From: Ursus arctos
Taxonomy: Eukaryota > Chordata > Mammalia > Carnivora > Ursidae
Length of the DNA: 64,000 nucleotides
Assembly (NCBI RefSeq): GCF_023065955.2
Contig: NW_026623008.1
Location: 23,680,001-23,744,000 of the forward strand
Direction of reading: 5' to 3'
A model generated the notes under the pieces. It worked only from the letters and a program-made list of their open reading frames with translations. It had not been told where the DNA came from and made no database searches. Shown here piece by piece: positions 59,943 to 64,000 of this stretch; within the stretch, counting starts at the first letter, position 1, and the number at the start of each line of letters is the position of its first letter. Made by a program: the position numbers and the translations under genes.

Positions 59943-62900
59943 CAGGAGAGGCTGGCGGGTCAGCAGAGACTGTGTGTGTCTGTGTATGTGGAGAGGCCTT
60001 GCTGACAATCAGCTATCTCTGAAGAGGTATTCTGATGTGGCAAAAAAGTCAACACCGGAGCTATCATTGTCCTTTAATTCCAGGAAATAGAGAGGTTCCC
60101 CTTTGACAAAAAGTCAGTCTCCAGTCTAAAATTCCATTATGCAGATAAGAAACTAAAGCTTTATTACCTAAGCTGGGTCATAACAAGTTCATGAGTATTT
60201 ATTTTATTCTTTTTTCAACTCTACCTCTAAGTGTTGTTTATGTATTTCATACTTATAATAATGCAATAAGCTTAGGGAAGTTAAATGACTTTTCTGAGGT
60301 CACCTAGGGGAAAAGACCTCTGACATCACTCAATGTCACAGGGACTTCCAACCCAGCATAAGGCTGCATCGTACAAATGCATGGAAACTGGCACAGCGTG
60401 GTAGCTATGGGCATGGGCTTCGAGTCCGAGAGACCCGGCTCTCAGTTTGGGCCTGCCACGTCCTGGCATGCGAATTTGAGCAAGTTACTTAATGTTTCTG
60501 AGCTTTGCTTTCTTCATCTATAAAAGAGGACAATAACACTGACCTCACTGGGCTGTGAGATGAGAAACTAAGTGCAATATAACATACGAACCTGGCACAA
60601 ACCTTATTTTGTTGAACCTAAGACCCCAATGATTGTAAGATGCACCCTTATTTTAGAAAATAGGTACGTTTTAAATGGATGAACTATGGTAATAAATCCT
60701 TAATAGACAGCAGCTGTTATCATCATCAGTATCACAAACAAAGGGCAACTGCTGCTGGGATCCTCACAAGGGATGAGGACACAGTCTGCCTTATGGGGTA
60801 GCAACACTTGCCTGCCCCTGCCCCCCACCCACTGGGCTTCGGCCTTGACTTACCTTTCTTTCCATTGTTAGAGGGTGTAGACTTCCCACTGTCCGAGTTC
60901 AGCTCAAACACTCGTAAGTCCGTGAGTACCTCCTCCCTCAGAGTCTCTACTCTGGCTGGAGGCCTGGGCTCTGGGCCACTGGGGCGGCCAGAAGGGGTGT
61001 GGGGCTTGAACGGAGCTGGGGGCGGGGGGCCAGTCTCACCCACATCCACAGCCAGGGCCTGTTCCTCCAAAGATGCCTCTAGAAGCTTTTGGGACAGGTC
61101 CTTGGGCAGCACCGGTGCCTCGGCTGCAGCGTCAGGTTTGGCAATCTGCGTGACGACGGAGATGCTCTCGCTGCTCTCGGACGGAGTCACCTCTGTGGGA
61201 GGCTCGGCTGCAGTCACCGGATTCTCTTCACAGGGGCTCAGGGGGCCAGGTGGTCCTTCAGGGGGTGTGGAAGTTTTGGCCACAGGAACCTTTGCCTCTT
61301 TCGGAGATGTGGGTGAAATGCTCACAAGCTCCTCTGTCGAGAGAAAAGGGAAGAGGGCTATGTGCCCTGGTCGGCCCCAAGATAACCTTGGAGCTCCCTG
61401 AAGACAGACCTCAGGTTCCTGCCGAAGCTTACTCTGATCAAGACTAAAGGGTGCCAGTTTCCTCACCCTCTCCCCATCATGGTTCGTCTGCAGATACTCC
61501 CTGTAGGTCAAAATCTCTCCTACCCATGAGGCCTAGTATTTGTCTGGCAGCTTCCGGCAACACAGCCCGGGATGGTATTACAGACTAGAAAGTTAAGGCT
61601 TGACAGTGAATAAGTTCTGGGCTCAGGATGGGCTCCGCTGTATCTCCAGTGTATGATCTGCAACAAGACACTTAACTTTCCTTAGTAAAGAGAACAATAA
61701 AGAAAACACTTAATAAATGTGTTCCTGGCATGCAGGTGGCTCTAACATCCTATCCTAAGCCGAGCTACCAGAGAGAGGATGCTCAGCTCCCTCCTTAAGC
61801 CAACAGGTCCCAAACCTGGCTAGGCATGAACTTTATCAGGAGAGCTTGTTAAAAATACAAGTTTGGGGCACCTGGGGCTCAGTTGGTTAAGCGTCTGACT
61901 CTCGATCTCAGCTCAGGTCTTGCTCTCAGGGTCATGAGTTCAAACCCCGCTCTGGGCTCTGTGCTGGGTGTGAAGCAAAAAAACAAGTTTGGCCACATCC
62001 CCACAGAGTCTCATTTAGGACAGGGGGAAGGGAGTCTGGAATTCCAATAAGCATCCCAGGAGGCTCTGAAGGGGCTGGTCCGTGGGCTGGCCGGGGAATG
62101 TGCTGCTCCTGCCACACGTGACTTCTGTACCTACACCAGGAATTCCCATCAGTCCAGGCACACATTTCCTGGTTGGTTCAGCCTATCCTCAGCACGTACA
62201 GACACGGTGTGCATGCCCTATACTTCCACGGGTGCCAGGTCTCTCCAGTGCTCACAGAATGGCCAGATGGTCCCCAGAGGCAGGACAGGACCTGCTACTT
62301 GCCCATCACCTCTCACTATCTCTTACCTTCTTCCTCCTCCCAGCCAGGCTCTTCGGAGATGCTCTGTTCTGCCCGTTGCTTCAGGGCATCCCTCCGGGCC
62401 TGCTCCTGAGTGTGGGGGGAAAAGATGGCCAGAAGCAGTCAGGGCATGCTCTTCCCAGACCCCAGCCCTGACCCCAGAGCTCTTGCCCCTTCTTCCCTCA
62501 ACAAAACCCAGCTTACTTCCCCAAGGGCTGAGTGGAGGGCCTCCCCAGGCCAGGCCAGCATACCTGCTCTAGCTGATGGACTTTATAGAAATACCGATGC
62601 CAGAATTCCGAATGGGAAACAGCTGCTGGGACCTGGAGGAAGGCAACAGTGGAGATGAGACTTTGGGGGTGGTTGTGTAGGGTTTGTGTCCCCAGCCTTA
62701 TCAGCCTGCCCCAGCTACTCTGGGTTTCAGATGTGGTTAAGTAGCTGAGCAGTTTTTCTCAGAGCACTTACACCCTCCACCCCCAGACCCACCTTCTTGG
62801 CCCAGCTTGGCCAAGGAGGGAGAAAAGAATTCCCATCAGGCTTTGCTGGCCCTTCCATTTCTCACATGACTGCCAGAAACCTGACAAATCAACTATACCC

Positions 62901-63173
62901 ATGTGGATTCTTGGCTCAGGACCTGGCTGGTCTGGCTCTCGAGGGTCTCTGACTGCTCTCTGGGCCAGGTGACTCTGCGGTGACTCTAGATATGTCTCTC
63001 CCACCTCCCGACACCTGAAACCGAAGGTGGGTGAGGTCCTGCCAGCTGGGTCCTCACCATCTTGGTGTAGAGTGCCCGGATGGAGGGGCTGCCTACGAGG
63101 AGCTCTGAGATCTCCCCCTTCTTCTCCTCCAGGCAGAACTGGGAAAGCCAGGCATCAAACAATTCCGGGGGCC
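53158..63173 (-). CDS. BSDC1: BSD domain-containing protein 1, last six coding exons (5'-partial; upstream exons beyond right edge)
   Basis: Widely expressed BSD-domain protein of poorly known function. The exons on the minus strand are 63058-63173, 62564-62632, 62327-62405, 60854-61333, 54687-54790 and 53158-53190, all GT-AG. They encode 292 residues to the stop, which corresponds to about residue 139 onward of the 430-residue human protein. The BSD domain spans the first two to three exons: PPELFDAWLSQFCLEEKKGE, then EFWHRYFYKVHQ with the family FW..YF signature. The 480-base exon encodes a Pro/Ser/Glu-rich disordered linker (SPKEAKVPVAK, TPSESSESIS, LRVFELNSDSGKSTPSNNGK). The C-terminus is acidic with aromatic residues (DISEDWEKDFDLDMTEEEVQ, ending LEDVEWEDWE). 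The frame is intact throughout. Its tail converges on TSSK3. Confidence 0.97.
53191..54686 (-). other. BSDC1: Last BSDC1 intron
   Basis: 1.5 kb intron before the final 33-base coding segment, with GTGAGT donor and CTGCAG acceptor. It contains a C15 run (53,317-53,331) and no further exon I can see. Confidence 0.75.
55459..55690. repeat. (CCTT)n/(CCCT)n microsatellite
   Basis: About 230 bases of near-pure pyrimidine tetranucleotides, joined directly to the tail side of the next SINE. Confidence 0.95.
55695..55892 (-). mobile_element. SINEC adjoining the (CCTT)n array
   Basis: Reverse copy with head GCCACCCAGGCGCC; the microsatellite appears to have grown from its tail. Confidence 0.85.
56165..56368 (+). 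mobile_element. SINEC with internal repeat expansion
   Basis: Forward copy with the 16-base near-perfect duplication AAAGCAGGGT(C/T)(A/G)GCAG (56149-56164 and 56369-56384). The CGGGATCGA(CC) unit is repeated several times around 56,219-56,260, at the B-box position. Confidence 0.9.
59080..59240 (-). mobile_element. MIR, reverse
   Basis: CAATTGATAGAGGAATAAAT, TTCTGAAGTCACATGGCTTA and GGGATTTGAACCCAGAACTG are reverse MIR segments. Confidence 0.6.
59911..59940. repeat. (TG)n microsatellite
   Basis: About 15 uninterrupted TG units, likely length-variable. Confidence 0.9.
60375..60610 (+). mobile_element. MIR, forward
   Basis: GTGGTAGCTATGGGCATGGG...GAGCAAGTTACTTAATGTTT...ATCTATAAAAGAGGACAATA...GAACCTGGCACAAACC is nearly the full MIR. 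Confidence 0.65.
61865..61982 (+). mobile_element. Short SINEC
   Basis: Forward copy GGGGCACCTGGGGCTCAGTTG with the duplication ACAAGTTT (61857-61864 and 61983-61990); lies in the BSDC1 intron between exons 61333 and 62327. Confidence 0.87.
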
Positions 63174-64000
63174 CTGCAGAGGGACAGACACTGATGGTCA
63201 GTTTCCTGGGTCTGGAGAGAGAACACTGGGCCTACAGAAGACACACCTAAGTCTGGACATGGACAGTGAGGAAAGCTTAAGGTTTTTTCAAAGCCATTTG
63301 GCCAAAGGTGGGGGGTCAGGAAGGGTGATGGGGTAGGTAGGCCCCACTGGTATCATGGCAAGGCACTGAAAAGTGATCTCTAGAACGGGCTGCAGTCTGC
63401 ATGTGCTCACATTCCTGCTTGCTTTTTAGCCCACTACACTTGGCTACTGAATCCCCTCCTCTCTGAAACCGCTATTCTCAGGTCCCCAGGGGCCCCATGT
63501 TTCCGTCTAAAGGCTATTCTCTGCCCTCACTCATGTGACCAATCCAGCTTCTGATCCTGGGAGCCGCTTGTCCTCGTGAATGCCCTCTTCTCTCCTGGCT
63601 TCTTGGGCTTTTGTGATTTCCCATCGGAGTCTTCAGTGGGCTCCTCTTTTCCTTTCCTTATCTCTTCTCGTTCTCTGTTTTCTCCTCAGAAAAGCTCCAC
63701 TAAACAACAAGTCTCAACCTCTCCCTTCCCCCAACAACTCCTCAGTCTGTCTTGGCAGCCCCAGCTACATTGCTGGGCTCCAGATCCAGGGGTCCAGGGA
63801 TCCCCTGGACACTTCTACCTGCTTAAGCGCAGCAAACCCATGTGTGCTCGTTTTCTTCCCTCCCAAGCTGTCCCACCTAGTTATCCACCAGAGCTCTGGG
63901 TGCCCTCCTGGACTCCCCCTTTATCGGATCACTCTGGATTCCACTTCCTCAGTGTGCATATGCACACCATCCTCTTCATTCCACCTGCTACTCCCGAGGT
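63174..64000 (-). other. BSDC1: BSDC1 intron, continuing past the window
   Basis: Intron sequence 5' of the exon at 63058-63173; no further exon, SINE or other feature seen. Confidence 0.7.

Larger units (their letters stand above)
54791..60853 (-). other. BSDC1: Large BSDC1 intron
   Basis: 6.1 kb intron with L2-like remnants (55,270-55,440; 56,000-56,150), two SINEs, a (CCTT)n array, MIRs and a (TG)n run at about 59,910-59,940. No exon matching BSDC1 or another gene is visible. Confidence 0.7.

Overview
This is a gene-dense piece of mammalian nuclear DNA. It has introns with GT-AG borders, CpG-island promoters, and many copies of the tRNA-Lys-derived carnivore SINE (SINEC). The young SINE copies carry a GTGGCACAGCGGTTAAGCG head and a CCGCTATGAGCCTGC body. 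I associate that form with bears (Ursidae, including giant panda), so a bear-like caniform carnivore is the best guess. The order HDAC1 - MARCKSL1 - (FAM229A/TSSK3) - BSDC1 matches the human 1p35 neighbourhood.

Region by region. Positions 1-12,321 are the 3' part of an upstream HDAC1 intron, packed with SINEs inserted into old LINE-1 sequence. From 12,322 to about 25,555 lie the last 12 coding exons and the 3'UTR of HDAC1 (+), encoding residues 55-482 without any break. MARCKSL1 (-) sits tail-to-tail with it (about 25,760-28,165): two coding exons and a TATA-containing CpG-island promoter. From 28.2 to 39.5 kb I find no gene, only old repeats. At 39.5-40.1 kb, in a second GC-rich island, there is a compact two-exon minus-strand reading frame that I do not recognise and regard as a candidate gene. 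From 40.1 to 48.0 kb there are repeats plus two promoter-like motif clusters. FAM229A (-) and TSSK3 (+) are head-to-head across a shared CpG island (48.0-51.1 kb). The last six coding exons of BSDC1 (-) run from 63,173 back to 53,158, with its 3'UTR to about 51.6 kb. The start of BSDC1 lies beyond the right edge, and the first HDAC1 exons lie beyond the left edge.

The genes do not form an operon or one pathway. HDAC1 is a nuclear lysine deacetylase, MARCKSL1 a membrane/actin-binding PKC substrate, TSSK3 a testis-specific kinase, FAM229A a small protein of unknown function, and BSDC1 a BSD-domain protein. The functional pairing best supported by layout is the FAM229A/TSSK3 bidirectional promoter. 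I found no CRISPR array, tRNA or rRNA gene, or bacterial-type system. The items most worth a second look are the unrecognised gene at 39,531-40,079, a CRE plus RFX-type motif cluster at about 44,130-44,210, and a perfect 78-bp tandem duplication at 10,703-10,858.
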